Shown one piece after another: positions 17,716 through 26,179 of a stretch of DNA of 64,000 nt. The stretch is taken from the NCBI GenBank assembly GCA_947499955.1, contig CANMQI010000002.1:372001-436000 (forward strand). The letters are read 5' to 3'. Origin of the DNA: an uncultured Granulosicoccus sp. GTDB taxonomy: Bacteria > Pseudomonadota > Gammaproteobacteria > Granulosicoccales > Granulosicoccaceae. How positions within the stretch are numbered: position 1 is the first letter of the stretch; every line of letters starts with the position of its first letter. Made by a program: the position numbers and the translations under genes. The notes under the pieces were generated by a model, which saw only the letters and a program-made list of their open reading frames with translations, made no database searches and had not been told where the DNA came from.

Positions 17716-18020
17716 ATCTATCTCCTAGCGAGGTCATAAGCAGGCCTTGGGCTGAAGCTTTCATTGTTACCGCATCAGCACGACTTCAGGTTCCATATGA
17801 CAGAACTTGAATATCGCGATATGAGGCTAAAGGGGAGCTACGGTCAGGTCAACGTTTTTCTCCGATTTTCGATGGTTCGTGAGATGCGGCAGCGGTTTTT
17901 CGGTAATCACGCATTTTCATGCCTGCATGGTGAGATTGACAGAGTCGCTCGAGTACTTTAGTTTTATATGCAGGAAATGAAGTTCTGTAATATAAAACTC
18001 CATAATCTGGTGCAGCTTGC
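17716..18020. promoter_or_regulatory. Divergent control region with a 10+10 bp inverted repeat
   Basis: This 305-bp gap separates the ABC operon (minus) from the FAD oxidoreductase (plus), so it must carry both promoters. AGTTTTATAT (17960-17969) and ATATAAAACT (17990-17999) form a perfect inverted repeat with a 20-nt spacer that itself contains GGAA...TTC half-symmetry. The perfect palindrome ATATCGCGATAT is at 17811-17822. Both are more AT-rich than the surroundings. The larger repeat ends 21 bp before the start of the oxidoreductase gene, a position suited to a repressor such as the nearby IclR protein (inference). Confidence 0.5.
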
Positions 18021-19319
18021 ATGAGCAGTATTCCCGCGAAGGAAATCCATTGGTCGACAACCGCCACCGCCCGGCCGGAATGTTCATCGCTTGAAGGCGA
18101 TACAACGGCAGATGTCATCGTCATCGGTGGCGGGCTGACCGGTTGCCGCACTGCGGTGGGTCTGGCTGAGGCGGGTATGTCGGTGGTGCTGCTGGAGGCA
18201 CAGGACATCGGATGGGGGGCATCCGGTCGTAGCGGCGGACAATGCAACCCTGTCTGGCGGCAGACTCCCGAAGAGCTTGCACAGCAATTCGGCGATGCGC
18301 GTGCGCAGATTCTCGTCAATACAACACTGCGCGCGGCAGACGATCTGTTCCGTGACATCGAGCATTTCGGCATCGAGTGCGATGCGGTGCAGACCGGTTG
18401 GGTGCAGGCCGCGCACACAAGACAGACACGACGCGCTCTGGAGCATCTGCATGCCGGCTGGACGCAGGCGGGAGCGCGTATCGACCTGCTCGAGGGCGAC
18501 CGGGTCGAGACCCTGAGTGGTTCTCCAGCCTACCGATTTGCCTTGTTTCATCAGGCAGGCGGGCATGTTCATCCCTTGTCGCTGACGCGTGGTTATGCAA
18601 GAGCGGCGCAGGCACGAGGTGCGCGACTGTTCTGCGGGCAGCCTGTTCTGTCAATGGAGCGGCGCGATGGACACTGGAAGGTGAGCACCGCGAAAGGGTC
18701 GGTGAGCGCCGCCCAGGTTGTGCAGACGACCAATGCCTACACGGGGGCATCGCCGCTACCGGGTCTGGACAAGACGTTCTTTCCGCTGGTGAGTATTGCT
18801 CTGGCCACCGAGCCTCTGAGCGAGTCGCAGCGTGCGTCTGTATTACCCGATGCCGTCACGCTATCGGATACGCGGTTGGCCATCTATTTCTGCCGTTACG
18901 ATCGGGATGGCCGGTTGATCTTCGGCTGTGTGGGCAGCTCCGAACACATCGGAAAGATGGCCAGTGCGCGACTGCTCAAAGGCCTGCATACGGTCTTCCC
19001 TCAACTGCGAGATATCGGTCTGGAGCGTACCTGGGGTGGCCGAATCGCAGTCACGCCGGAGATGATGCCGCACATCCACGAGCCGGAGCCGGGTCTGACC
19101 GCGGCCCTCGGCTTCAGTGGTCGCGGCATCGCCATGACCTCTGTCATGGGGCGTGCGCTGACCCGCAAGGTACTGGGAGAGCCCGAGAGCAGCCTGCCTT
19201 TTCCCGTGCAAGCCGTGAACCCCATCGCGTTCCATGGTCCGCTGAAGGCCCTGATACCGATGGCAGCGCCGGCCATGAGTGCCAAGGATCGCTTCGATTC
19301 AGCCATCGGCGGGCTTTGA
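18021..19319 (+). CDS. FAD-dependent amine oxidoreductase (PuuB/DAO type)
   Basis: A 432-residue flavoprotein of the D-amino-acid-oxidase superfamily. The dinucleotide fold reads VIVIGGGLTGCRTAVGLAEAG near residues 34-54, ending at an acidic residue in LLEA, followed by the GWGASGRSGGQ motif typical of gamma-glutamylputrescine-oxidase-like enzymes. The C-terminal FAD-contact region contains GFSGRGIAMT near 374. It is divergent from a sulfonate-type ABC importer and probably shares its regulation, so it may oxidise the imported amine. The exact substrate cannot be read from the sequence. Confidence 0.82.
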   Translation: MSSIPAKEIHWSTTATARPECSSLEGDTTADVIVIGGGLTGCRTAVGLAEAGMSVVLLEAQDIGWGASGRSGGQCNPVWRQTPEELAQQFGDARAQILVNTTLRAADDLFRDIEHFGIECDAVQTGWVQAAHTRQTRRALEHLHAGWTQAGARIDLLEGDRVETLSGSPAYRFALFHQAGGHVHPLSLTRGYARAAQARGARLFCGQPVLSMERRDGHWKVSTAKGSVSAAQVVQTTNAYTGASPLPGLDKTFFPLVSIALATEPLSESQRASVLPDAVTLSDTRLAIYFCRYDRDGRLIFGCVGSSEHIGKMASARLLKGLHTVFPQLRDIGLERTWGGRIAVTPEMMPHIHEPEPGLTAALGFSGRGIAMTSVMGRALTRKVLGEPESSLPFPVQAVNPIAFHGPLKALIPMAAPAMSAKDRFDSAIGGL

Positions 19320-19384
19320 TCGCAGCGGTGGCACGCCGGCGTTTTTTGCTGCATCATTCGAGCGTCTCCTGAACCCTTCACGAT

Positions 19385-20419
19385 GTGGTATCCGGCGTGT
19401 CCGAGCAACTCAACGAATCTCCCGCCGAGCAGCAGGCCTGGGCATTGCTGATGGCAGCGCGCGCGTTGATAGACGAGCCGCTGGAGAGCGCGTCCCCCGA
19501 GAGCCTGTCGACAACTGATACCGTCGGCCTTCTGTATTCGCATCAGGACCGATCGGTTTCCAGGGTGTCGGGTGAGACTGCGGAATATCATCTCCGGTTG
19601 AATGCACGCGATGGCTGGCGCTATGACAGGCAACTGCCGACAGAGACGCAACATCTGCTGGGGCTTTATCTGCCGGTACTGGGCACACCCATGCAGCCTG
19701 ACTGTGTCATCGGACATCTGGGGCAAAGTGTGGACGCCAGAATTGCGACCAGCAGCGGTGATGCCTTCTTCGTGACCGGCGAGGAAAATCGCAAGCATCT
19801 GCATCGCTTGCGCTCCCTGTGCCAGGCGGTGGTGGTCGGAGCCGGGACCATCCTGGCGGATGATCCACAGCTGACTACACGGGCCGTCAGTGGGGAGAGT
19901 CCCGTGAGAGTCATTATCGACCCGTCCGCGCGTGTGCCTCTGGATATCAAGGTTCTCAATGACGGACAGGCTTCCACCTGGTTGCTGCATGACAGCACGA
20001 TCGATCTATCAGAGCATACCGTGCCAGCGGGTTGTCGGCGTATTGCCGTTGAGTCCGCCGGAGGCGGGCTGCAGCCCCGGGCCATTCTCGATGTACTGGC
20101 CAGTCAGGGCATCAGGCGAGTCTTTGTCGAGGGAGGAGGGGTCACCGTCTCTCGCTTCTTCAATGCCCGCTGTCTGCATCGTCTGCAGGTGGCGACAGCG
20201 CCACTACTGGTCGGTGAAGGCGTGCCGGCCTTGCAGATTCCCGGTGCCAGCAGCATGCTGCAGGCACTGCGTCCGGACTATCGGCTGTATCGCATGGGCG
20301 AGGATGTCATGTGGGATTTCAAGCTGGAGGACAGTCTCTGGGAGACAATTGCCGACGAGGCGGTAACACCCGCGGCAGGCAATTCGCCATCGCTTACTCT
20401 GTTGTGGAGCCGTGGCTGA
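19385..20419 (+). CDS. RibD C-terminal (reductase) domain protein with an unassigned N-terminal domain
   Basis: A 344-residue protein. Residues 108 to about 325 form a RibD-C/dihydrofolate-reductase-like domain: CVIGHLGQSVDARIAT, HLHRLRSLCQAVVVGAGTILADDPQLTTR, VRVIIDPSAR and VFVEGGG. This domain reduces the ribosyl side chain of the pyrimidine formed by GTP cyclohydrolase II and deaminase. The cytidine-deaminase-like RibD domain is absent; instead there are about 105 residues I cannot assign. Start is GTG at 19385 or 19397. Its 3' end overlaps the convergent methyltransferase gene by 26 bp. It belongs with the RibA/PTPS gene set. Confidence 0.82.
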   Translation: MVSGVSEQLNESPAEQQAWALLMAARALIDEPLESASPESLSTTDTVGLLYSHQDRSVSRVSGETAEYHLRLNARDGWRYDRQLPTETQHLLGLYLPVLGTPMQPDCVIGHLGQSVDARIATSSGDAFFVTGEENRKHLHRLRSLCQAVVVGAGTILADDPQLTTRAVSGESPVRVIIDPSARVPLDIKVLNDGQASTWLLHDSTIDLSEHTVPAGCRRIAVESAGGGLQPRAILDVLASQGIRRVFVEGGGVTVSRFFNARCLHRLQVATAPLLVGEGVPALQIPGASSMLQALRPDYRLYRMGEDVMWDFKLEDSLWETIADEAVTPAAGNSPSLTLLWSRG

Positions 20420-21305
20420 GCGGTAGTGACAGAATGTCGGTATGTCCGACTGTCAGTGTGGACTCCATGCTTGTAATATGCTGCTGGCGCTGCCGGTGCC
20501 ACTGAGCCAGTGCCTCGGCGTCGGCCGGCGCTGTTTCCGTGGCCGCACCCAGCCAGCCGTCAATCAGAGCCCTCTGCAAGTCCTGTTGTTCAGGCGTGAT
20601 CTGCCAGTCGCTCTGCTCGACAAGAGTTTGCTGTCGGTGGCTCAGCAGCTGTGCCAGTGTGTGACCGGCTAGTGGGCCCATTGCCGGGCCAAAACCCTTG
20701 TCACCCCGCTGATGCTCGTTCAGCAGGTCAGCGGTCTGTGCGTCGAACTGCGCTTCCGGTTGCCAGCTGATACGGCCGTCGTAATTGAGTACGAACAGCG
20801 AGGCACACTGGCTCTGGATACAGTGCCCTGCCAGCTGTTGCAACCAGGCCTGCGATGTCAGGTCAAGCAGGGCAGAGGCCGTCACCAGTTGTGTTGTGTC
20901 GTAGGGCAGCGTGTCCAGTTCGTTGGCAAGATCTGCCTGTTGCCAGTGGACCCTGGCGCTGAAGTCCTTGCTGGACAGTGTAATGGTGTCATTCGAACAG
21001 TGAACATCGATACCCTTGTCGCTGGCCCATCGTTGTATCGACAGGGGAATCTGCTTCAGCAAGGCCTTGTCGTAGTCCAGCAGCGTCCAGCTCTGCTGAT
21101 GGCCCAGATGCGGGCAGAGGTAGCGAAGATTGGAGCCCGTACCACAACCCATTTCCATGATGTTCAACGGGGACTGCGTGCGAGCCCAGACAGCCAGTTG
21201 ATCCGTCAGCTTGCCAGACCTTGCCAGGTGATCAGCCGGTTCGCGCAGAGTCAGCCATTCGGGGCTGAAGCCGTCGCTGTTGTCTTTCTCGGATTGCTCT
21301 ACCAT
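20394..21305 (-). CDS. Class I SAM-dependent methyltransferase
   Basis: A 303-residue enzyme with a Rossmann methyltransferase core. Motif I is MEMGCGTGSNLRYL near residues 51-64, an acidic motif II is LLDYDKALLKQIP near 76-88, and the strand after it (VTASALLDLTSQAWL) has the usual position of the catalytic loop. The family is commonly found beside glycosyltransferases in RibA-type clusters (from memory). It is last in a minus-strand operon, overlapping the glycosyltransferase stop by 7 bp. Substrate unknown. Confidence 0.82.
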   Translation of the reverse strand: MVEQSEKDNSDGFSPEWLTLREPADHLARSGKLTDQLAVWARTQSPLNIMEMGCGTGSNLRYLCPHLGHQQSWTLLDYDKALLKQIPLSIQRWASDKGIDVHCSNDTITLSSKDFSARVHWQQADLANELDTLPYDTTQLVTASALLDLTSQAWLQQLAGHCIQSQCASLFVLNYDGRISWQPEAQFDAQTADLLNEHQRGDKGFGPAMGPLAGHTLAQLLSHRQQTLVEQSDWQITPEQQDLQRALIDGWLGAATETAPADAEALAQWHRQRQQHITSMESTLTVGHTDILSLPLSHGSTTE

Positions 21306-22351
21306 TGCAAGGCCTCATCGAATTCTCTGGCAGCCTGCTGCCAGCTACGCAGCGTGCTTCGTGCCTGTCTGGCAGCGTTCTGCAGGGAAGTGCGGGTATT
21401 CGTGTTTTCCAGAAACTGCCGCAGGGCGGCGGCCAGGGCATCCGGGTCGCCGGGGGCACACAGCAAGCCTGCCCCGGGAGGGACGGTCGTTGCCATGGCA
21501 CCGCCATTACTGGCCACGATGGGCAGGCCGCGTGCGATGGCTTCATCGAGCACCATACCGTAACCCTCATGATAGGACGCCAGCACGAACAGGTCTGCTT
21601 CATGGTAGAGGGCCTGCAGCGCTTCATCGGCGACTTCTCCGGCGAAGTGAACGCGATCCTGCAAACCCAGTGACTCGGTCTGATTGAACAGCGCGCGGGC
21701 GGTCTCGGCATCACGCTCGTGACTGCCTGCGCAGACAAGCTGCCAGGGGTGCTCACCTAGCCTGGCCAGGGCATCGAGTAGAACACTGTGTCCCTTGCGC
21801 CGGGTCAGAGTCGCTACACACAGTAGATTGAGCGTCTTGTCGGAGGAACCGGCAGCCATTGGTGCACTGTCGGTACCGGGACGAACGGTATGGACCTGCT
21901 CAGCTGGCACATCGTAATCCCGAAGTGACAGAGCTGTGGTTTCACTGGTGGTGATGACTCGCTGTACCTGCTGCAGGGCGGCAGTTTCTGCCTGTTTCAT
22001 CTGCGCCGCCACCTCGGCGCTGATACCGGTTTCCAGTGCCAGCGGATGGTGTACCAGAGAGATCAGTCGCAGGCGCTGAGCCTGTGTGGCCAATTGCTCG
22101 GCCATGACACCACAGGCCAGGCCATCGATCAGCGTCAGGGCCCCATCGGGCAAACCGGCAAGACAGGACTGCGCCTGAGCCAGATCGTGCGCATCGGGGC
22201 AGGGGAAATTGCCACCGAGCGAGATCAGTTCCACGGGCCGACCGAGCGCACGCAGGCCCTGCATGATGCGTTTGTCATAGCGGTAGCCGCCCGTGCGCGT
22301 GTCGATATCCCCGGGTATCAGCAAATACAGCGTATCGGTCGAGCGGTTCAA
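21299..22351 (-). CDS. GT-B fold glycosyltransferase, family 4 type
   Basis: A 350-residue retaining glycosyltransferase of the GT-4 type. The N-terminal half has a [13 protein letters not shown] acceptor-side element. The C-terminal half has [20 protein letters not shown] near 194-213 and the nucleotide-sugar-binding EX7E region [23 protein letters not shown] near 256-278. It overlaps the preceding PTPS-like gene by 4 bp and the following methyltransferase by 7 bp, so the three are translationally coupled. Donor sugar and acceptor are unknown; a pterin or pyrimidine acceptor is inferred only from the neighbours. Confidence 0.85.
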   Translation of the reverse strand: MNRSTDTLYLLIPGDIDTRTGGYRYDKRIMQGLRALGRPVELISLGGNFPCPDAHDLAQAQSCLAGLPDGALTLIDGLACGVMAEQLATQAQRLRLISLVHHPLALETGISAEVAAQMKQAETAALQQVQRVITTSETTALSLRDYDVPAEQVHTVRPGTDSAPMAAGSSDKTLNLLCVATLTRRKGHSVLLDALARLGEHPWQLVCAGSHERDAETARALFNQTESLGLQDRVHFAGEVADEALQALYHEADLFVLASYHEGYGMVLDEAIARGLPIVASNGGAMATTVPPGAGLLCAPGDPDALAAALRQFLENTNTRTSLQNAARQARSTLRSWQQAAREFDEALQW

Positions 22352-22752
22352 GCGGGCAGATCACCTTCGAAGGCTGCCCAGGCAATGTGGGATTCATGCA
22401 GGGTCACTCTCATGGCAGTCAGGCCTTTTGCCGCAGGACCCAGGTCACCGGCCGCGATGCGTGCGGCAATCCTGTCGAAAATGACTGCAGCCAGAAATTC
22501 GGTCGTGGTGTTCTTGCCGGCAAATTCCGGCACTTCATCCAGGTTCTGGAAATTGAGTTCGGCCAGCACGGCTGCCAGCTCCTGACTGGCCAGGCCGATA
22601 TCCACCACCAGGCCATCGTCATCGAGCTGTGGGCGACGCATTTCCAGGTCGACCACATAGGTGGCACCGTGCATGCGCTGTGCAGGTCCGAAGATCTCAC
22701 CCTTGAAACTATGGGCGATCATGAAGTGTTCTCTGACGTTCAGGCTGTACAC
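22348..22752 (-). CDS. Divergent 6-pyruvoyl-tetrahydropterin synthase / QueD-like protein
   Basis: A 134-residue member of the T-fold PTPS/6-carboxytetrahydropterin-synthase family. It keeps the first zinc histidine context (FMIAHSF), [22 protein letters not shown] and NTTTEFLA with the substrate-binding Glu, and a C-terminal ESHIAWAAF. The family's HxH zinc pair is changed to MHGATY, and the catalytic Cys just before it is missing, so it is unlikely to do standard QueD chemistry. The GTG at 22752 is preferred since it starts at the family's usual position and lies just after the dehydrogenase stop at 22769. A longer in-frame reading to 22821 would overlap that gene. Confidence 0.8.
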   Translation of the reverse strand: MYSLNVREHFMIAHSFKGEIFGPAQRMHGATYVVDLEMRRPQLDDDGLVVDIGLASQELAAVLAELNFQNLDEVPEFAGKNTTTEFLAAVIFDRIAARIAAGDLGPAAKGLTAMRVTLHESHIAWAAFEGDLPA

Positions 22753-22768
22753 AGGCAAGTATCCGGTT

Positions 22769-23749
22769 TCAGGTTGTCTGGTGATGGTAGCTGATACGGT
22801 GACACAGGACATCCCGACCACCGTCCATCAGTGTGCCGAGCGTATCGGGTAATTCGGTGAAGTCGCTCTCTCCGCTGATGAGCTTGTCCAGCACCTCATC
22901 GTCGAGCAGGCGGATGGCCAGAGCGAGGCGGCGTCGGTAGTCCCATCGTGCTCGCTGGGCTGGGGCTATCTGTCCTACCTGAGAGCCACGAATCTGCAGG
23001 CGTTGCGAATGGAAGGCCTGGCCGAGAGGCACTCTGATCCGGCGATCCCCATACCAGCTCAGTTCAAGCACGGTGGCTTCGAAGCCTGCCAGCGACAGGG
23101 CGGTTTCCAGACCTTGCTCGCTGGCCGAGGCGTGGATGACCAGGTCGCGTTTCGTCTGCGCCTCACCCGGCAGGCTGAAACCTGCACCCAGCTCCTTGGC
23201 CAGAGTTGCGCGATCGGCGTTGATGTCCACCAGCTCGACCTCACACCCGGGTATGGCGGCTGCCAGCCAGGCCACCAGGCAACCGACGACACCGGCGCCG
23301 ACCACCGTGATCCTGTCGCCGATGGCGGGCTGTGCATCCCACAGGGCATTGATGGCGGTTTCCAGATTGGCACACAATACTGCTCGTCCGGCGGGTATCT
23401 GTGAAGGAATGGGGGTGACAGCATCGACAGGCACCACATAGCGACTCTGGTGCGGGTACAGACAGAACACCTGCTGACCGATCAATGAGGCCGGCCCTGA
23501 TTCGACCCGTCCCACATTGATGTAGCCATACTTGACCGGCCAGGGAAACTCCCCTTCCTGAAAGGGGGCCTTCATGCGCTGGTATTCGCTGGAGGGTACC
23601 GCGCCATTGAAGACAAGGGACTCGGTACCGCGGCTGATTGCGGAGTACAGGGTGCGCACGGTGACCTCGCCGGAGGCGGCTTCGGGCAGTGGCTGGCTGC
23701 GAATCTCACCGGTTCGTTCTCCGGTTATCCAGAAGGCGTCGGCGTTCAT
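22769..23749 (-). CDS. Medium-chain dehydrogenase/reductase lacking the usual zinc residues
   Basis: A 326-residue medium-chain dehydrogenase with a clear NAD(P)-binding motif ([13 protein letters not shown]) followed by an acidic residue in LVDINAD. Where zinc alcohol dehydrogenases have CGTD and GHE, this protein has SRGTE and YGYI, so the catalytic zinc ligands are not conserved. The ATG at 23749 is preferred to a TTG at 23767. It is the first gene of a coupled minus-strand operon with the PTPS-like, glycosyltransferase and methyltransferase genes, and presumably acts on their shared intermediate. Confidence 0.8.
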   Translation of the reverse strand: MNADAFWITGERTGEIRSQPLPEAASGEVTVRTLYSAISRGTESLVFNGAVPSSEYQRMKAPFQEGEFPWPVKYGYINVGRVESGPASLIGQQVFCLYPHQSRYVVPVDAVTPIPSQIPAGRAVLCANLETAINALWDAQPAIGDRITVVGAGVVGCLVAWLAAAIPGCEVELVDINADRATLAKELGAGFSLPGEAQTKRDLVIHASASEQGLETALSLAGFEATVLELSWYGDRRIRVPLGQAFHSQRLQIRGSQVGQIAPAQRARWDYRRRLALAIRLLDDEVLDKLISGESDFTELPDTLGTLMDGGRDVLCHRISYHHQTT

Positions 23750-23876
23750 GGGCGATGGATATATCAAAAGCTCAGTATAGCGTCAGCCGGCCTGCGTTCT
23801 GTCAGGAGCCATGTCCTGACAATGCCGGCTGACTTGGCCTATAGTATCCGCCCCTTCGCGCCACCCAGTCTCGCCA

Positions 23877-24803
23877 GTGAATCCGGTAAAAGGCATCATC
23901 CTCAAGGTCCTGTCGGTCTGTCTGTTCGTCATGATGTTTTCCTGTGTCAAGGCTACAGCCGATCAGGTCCCATCGGGCGAGGCCATGTTCTTTCGCTCCT
24001 TCTTCGCCATACCGGTATTGCTGGGTTGGCTGGTTTTTAGAGGGGAGTTTCCCGGCAAGCTCAAGGCCGTGGATCCCATGGGACATGTATGGCGCGGCAT
24101 GATGGGCAGTTGCGCCATGGGGCTGGGGTTTCTGGCGGTGGGCCTGCTGCCCTTGCCGGAAGTGGTGGCCATCGGCTACACCGCACCGTTCATGGTGACG
24201 ATTCTGGCCGCCATGTTCCTCGGGGAGCGCATTCGTGCGGTTCGCTTCGCCGCTCTGCTGCTCGGCCTGTTCGGGGTTTTTCTGGTGGTGTTGCCGCGCT
24301 TCACCGAGATGAGCTTCGAGGCCTCCACCAAGCTCGAAACCATCGGTACCTTCGCAGCGCTCATGGCAGCGGTGTTCTCGGCGCTTGCGCAAGTGTTCGC
24401 TCGCAAGCTGGTGGCCACGGAAAGTACCGGTGCAATCGTTTTCTACTTCTCCTGCATGTCCTCTCTGCTGGCACTGCTGACCTTGCCCTTTGGCTGGGTA
24501 TTTCCTTCGCTGGACGCAATGGGGCTGCTGGTGGCAGGTGGATTGCTCGGTGGGGTCGGGCAGATCCTGTTGACCGAGAGCTACCGGCACGCCGAAGTGG
24601 CCGTCATCGCACCGTTCGAATACAGCTCGATCCTGCTGGCCCTGCTGATCGGTTATTTCGTGTTCAGTGAGGTACCCACGCCGCTGATGCTCACGGGAGT
24701 GCTGCTGATCATCATTGCCGGTGTTGTCATCATTCTGCGTGAGCGGCGACTGGGTATCCAGCGAATACCAAAGGCCAAGGGCGCGGTACCCAATCAGGGA
24801 TAG
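23877..24803 (+). CDS. DMT-superfamily transporter (EamA family)
   Basis: A 308-residue inner-membrane protein with ten predicted helices in two EamA repeats. PFMVTILAAMFLGERI, near residues 100-115, is the typical end of the first repeat and EYSSILLALLIGYFVFSEVPTP, near 247-268, that of the second. The start is the GTG at 23877. Such proteins export or import small metabolites or amino acids. It is divergent from the dehydrogenase operon of the RibA-type set across a 127-bp gap; whether it exports that pathway's product is unproven. Confidence 0.88.
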   Translation: MNPVKGIILKVLSVCLFVMMFSCVKATADQVPSGEAMFFRSFFAIPVLLGWLVFRGEFPGKLKAVDPMGHVWRGMMGSCAMGLGFLAVGLLPLPEVVAIGYTAPFMVTILAAMFLGERIRAVRFAALLLGLFGVFLVVLPRFTEMSFEASTKLETIGTFAALMAAVFSALAQVFARKLVATESTGAIVFYFSCMSSLLALLTLPFGWVFPSLDAMGLLVAGGLLGGVGQILLTESYRHAEVAVIAPFEYSSILLALLIGYFVFSEVPTPLMLTGVLLIIIAGVVIILRERRLGIQRIPKAKGAVPNQG

Positions 24804-24861
24804 ACTCTGGTGCAGGAGCACGGCCGTATTCCCGAGCCACTAGCGTCTGTGCCGTTGTCTG

Positions 24862-25986
24862 TTATTGCTTGCCCGGCTGCCGATCGCCCTTCAGGTGTCG
24901 AAGCGTGGCAATCAAGGCAGCGGCATTCAACTGGATGATGACCTTGAACAGGTTCATCACCCGGTTACTGGTGCCCGGCATATCGAGATAGCTTGCCGCA
25001 ACCAGAACGTAGAAGATCCACTGGATGGCAAACATGATGTCGAGGAAAGTGCCTTCGCCCAGCAAGGTACTGAGAAATGCCGTGATCAGCGCGTAGGGCA
25101 CCAACAGACGGAACAGCTTGTGGGACAGAAACTGCCACCAGACCGGATTGCTGGATGGCAGGAATAACCACGGGTTCGCCTGAAACGATTGCCAGTTCCC
25201 CGCCAGATTACGCACCTTTTTCTGGAATTCCTGACGGATGTTGTCGGACGCCTTGTCGTAGGCATAGGCTCCGGCCACGAACAGGGTGCGCTTGCCCTGT
25301 TTCAGTAGTCTGACGGGAGTATCGAACTCATCCAGCAGCGTGGCGTTGCGGTTGGCTTTGAAATCACTTCTGCGTATGGCGTACAAGGCGCCGGTAACGC
25401 CGGTGGTGGAATAGAGGCGACTTTCGTTCTCACGAATCCATTTCTCGTAGCGCCAGTACAGGCCGAGGTTGCCGGCAGCCAGACTGGTGGGGTCGGAGAG
25501 CACCAGCTCACCACTGACGGCACCGACTTCGGGGTAGAGCAGGTAGGGCACCAGCTTGCGCAGGGCATTGTGTGAGACCGGCAGCCGGGCGTCCATGAAT
25601 ACAATGATGTGGCCGCTTGCCAGTGCCACGCCCTGCTTGATGGCACTGCTTTTACCCACGGGAGTTGGCAAATGCAGATACTTGCGTTTGGGGTAGCCAA
25701 AAAATGCACTGTGCAGCAAGGTCTCGGTGCCATCGGTCGAGCCATTGGAGACGATGATCCATTCGAGCTGAGACGCGGGATAGTCCAGCGCGGCCATGTT
25801 CTCCAGTCTGACCTGCAGGCAATGCGCTTCATTGCAGGTGGGAATCACGATGCTGACCGAGGGCCAACGTTCCGGCACCACCGCACTCAAGGCCGGCTGC
25901 GACCGGGCGCGCAGATGCAGCAGCAGTGGGAACACCGCGTAGGTGTAGGCAATGAAGCCGATGGAAGCCAGGAATAGATAGAGCAT
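24862..25986 (-). CDS. Glycosyltransferase family 2 with membrane segments
   Basis: A 374-residue protein: an N-terminal helix (residues 1-25), a GT-A domain with VSIVIPTCNEAHCLQVRL near 49-66, SNGSTDGT near 81, an FMDAR metal-binding stretch near 130 and LDEFDTPVRLLKQGKR near 238, then two or three C-terminal helices. This is the architecture of processive or membrane-bound polysaccharide glycosyltransferases. No polysaccharide operon surrounds it, so the product is unknown. Confidence 0.82.
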   Translation of the reverse strand: MLYLFLASIGFIAYTYAVFPLLLHLRARSQPALSAVVPERWPSVSIVIPTCNEAHCLQVRLENMAALDYPASQLEWIIVSNGSTDGTETLLHSAFFGYPKRKYLHLPTPVGKSSAIKQGVALASGHIIVFMDARLPVSHNALRKLVPYLLYPEVGAVSGELVLSDPTSLAAGNLGLYWRYEKWIRENESRLYSTTGVTGALYAIRRSDFKANRNATLLDEFDTPVRLLKQGKRTLFVAGAYAYDKASDNIRQEFQKKVRNLAGNWQSFQANPWLFLPSSNPVWWQFLSHKLFRLLVPYALITAFLSTLLGEGTFLDIMFAIQWIFYVLVAASYLDMPGTSNRVMNLFKVIIQLNAAALIATLRHLKGDRQPGKQ

Positions 25987-26179
25987 GTCCGGTCAGGCAG
26001 CAGACCACGATTGAGGGATGGAACCCGCGCCATTAAACCATGCCCACAGGTAACTTCTGTAACCCTGTTACCTAAAGTCGGCACTAGTCGCTACAGTCGC
26101 CCAAGCGGCGGCCGACTATCTGCAGGTAGGGTGTTCCCGAGCTTCGGTAGCACCGTTTCACTGGCCAGTGGGTGCATCA

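Noticed and set aside
19385-20419. Complete bifunctional RibD (deaminase plus reductase)
   Set aside because: The N-terminal 105 residues have no HAE or PCxxC zinc motifs of the deaminase, so only the reductase domain is supported.
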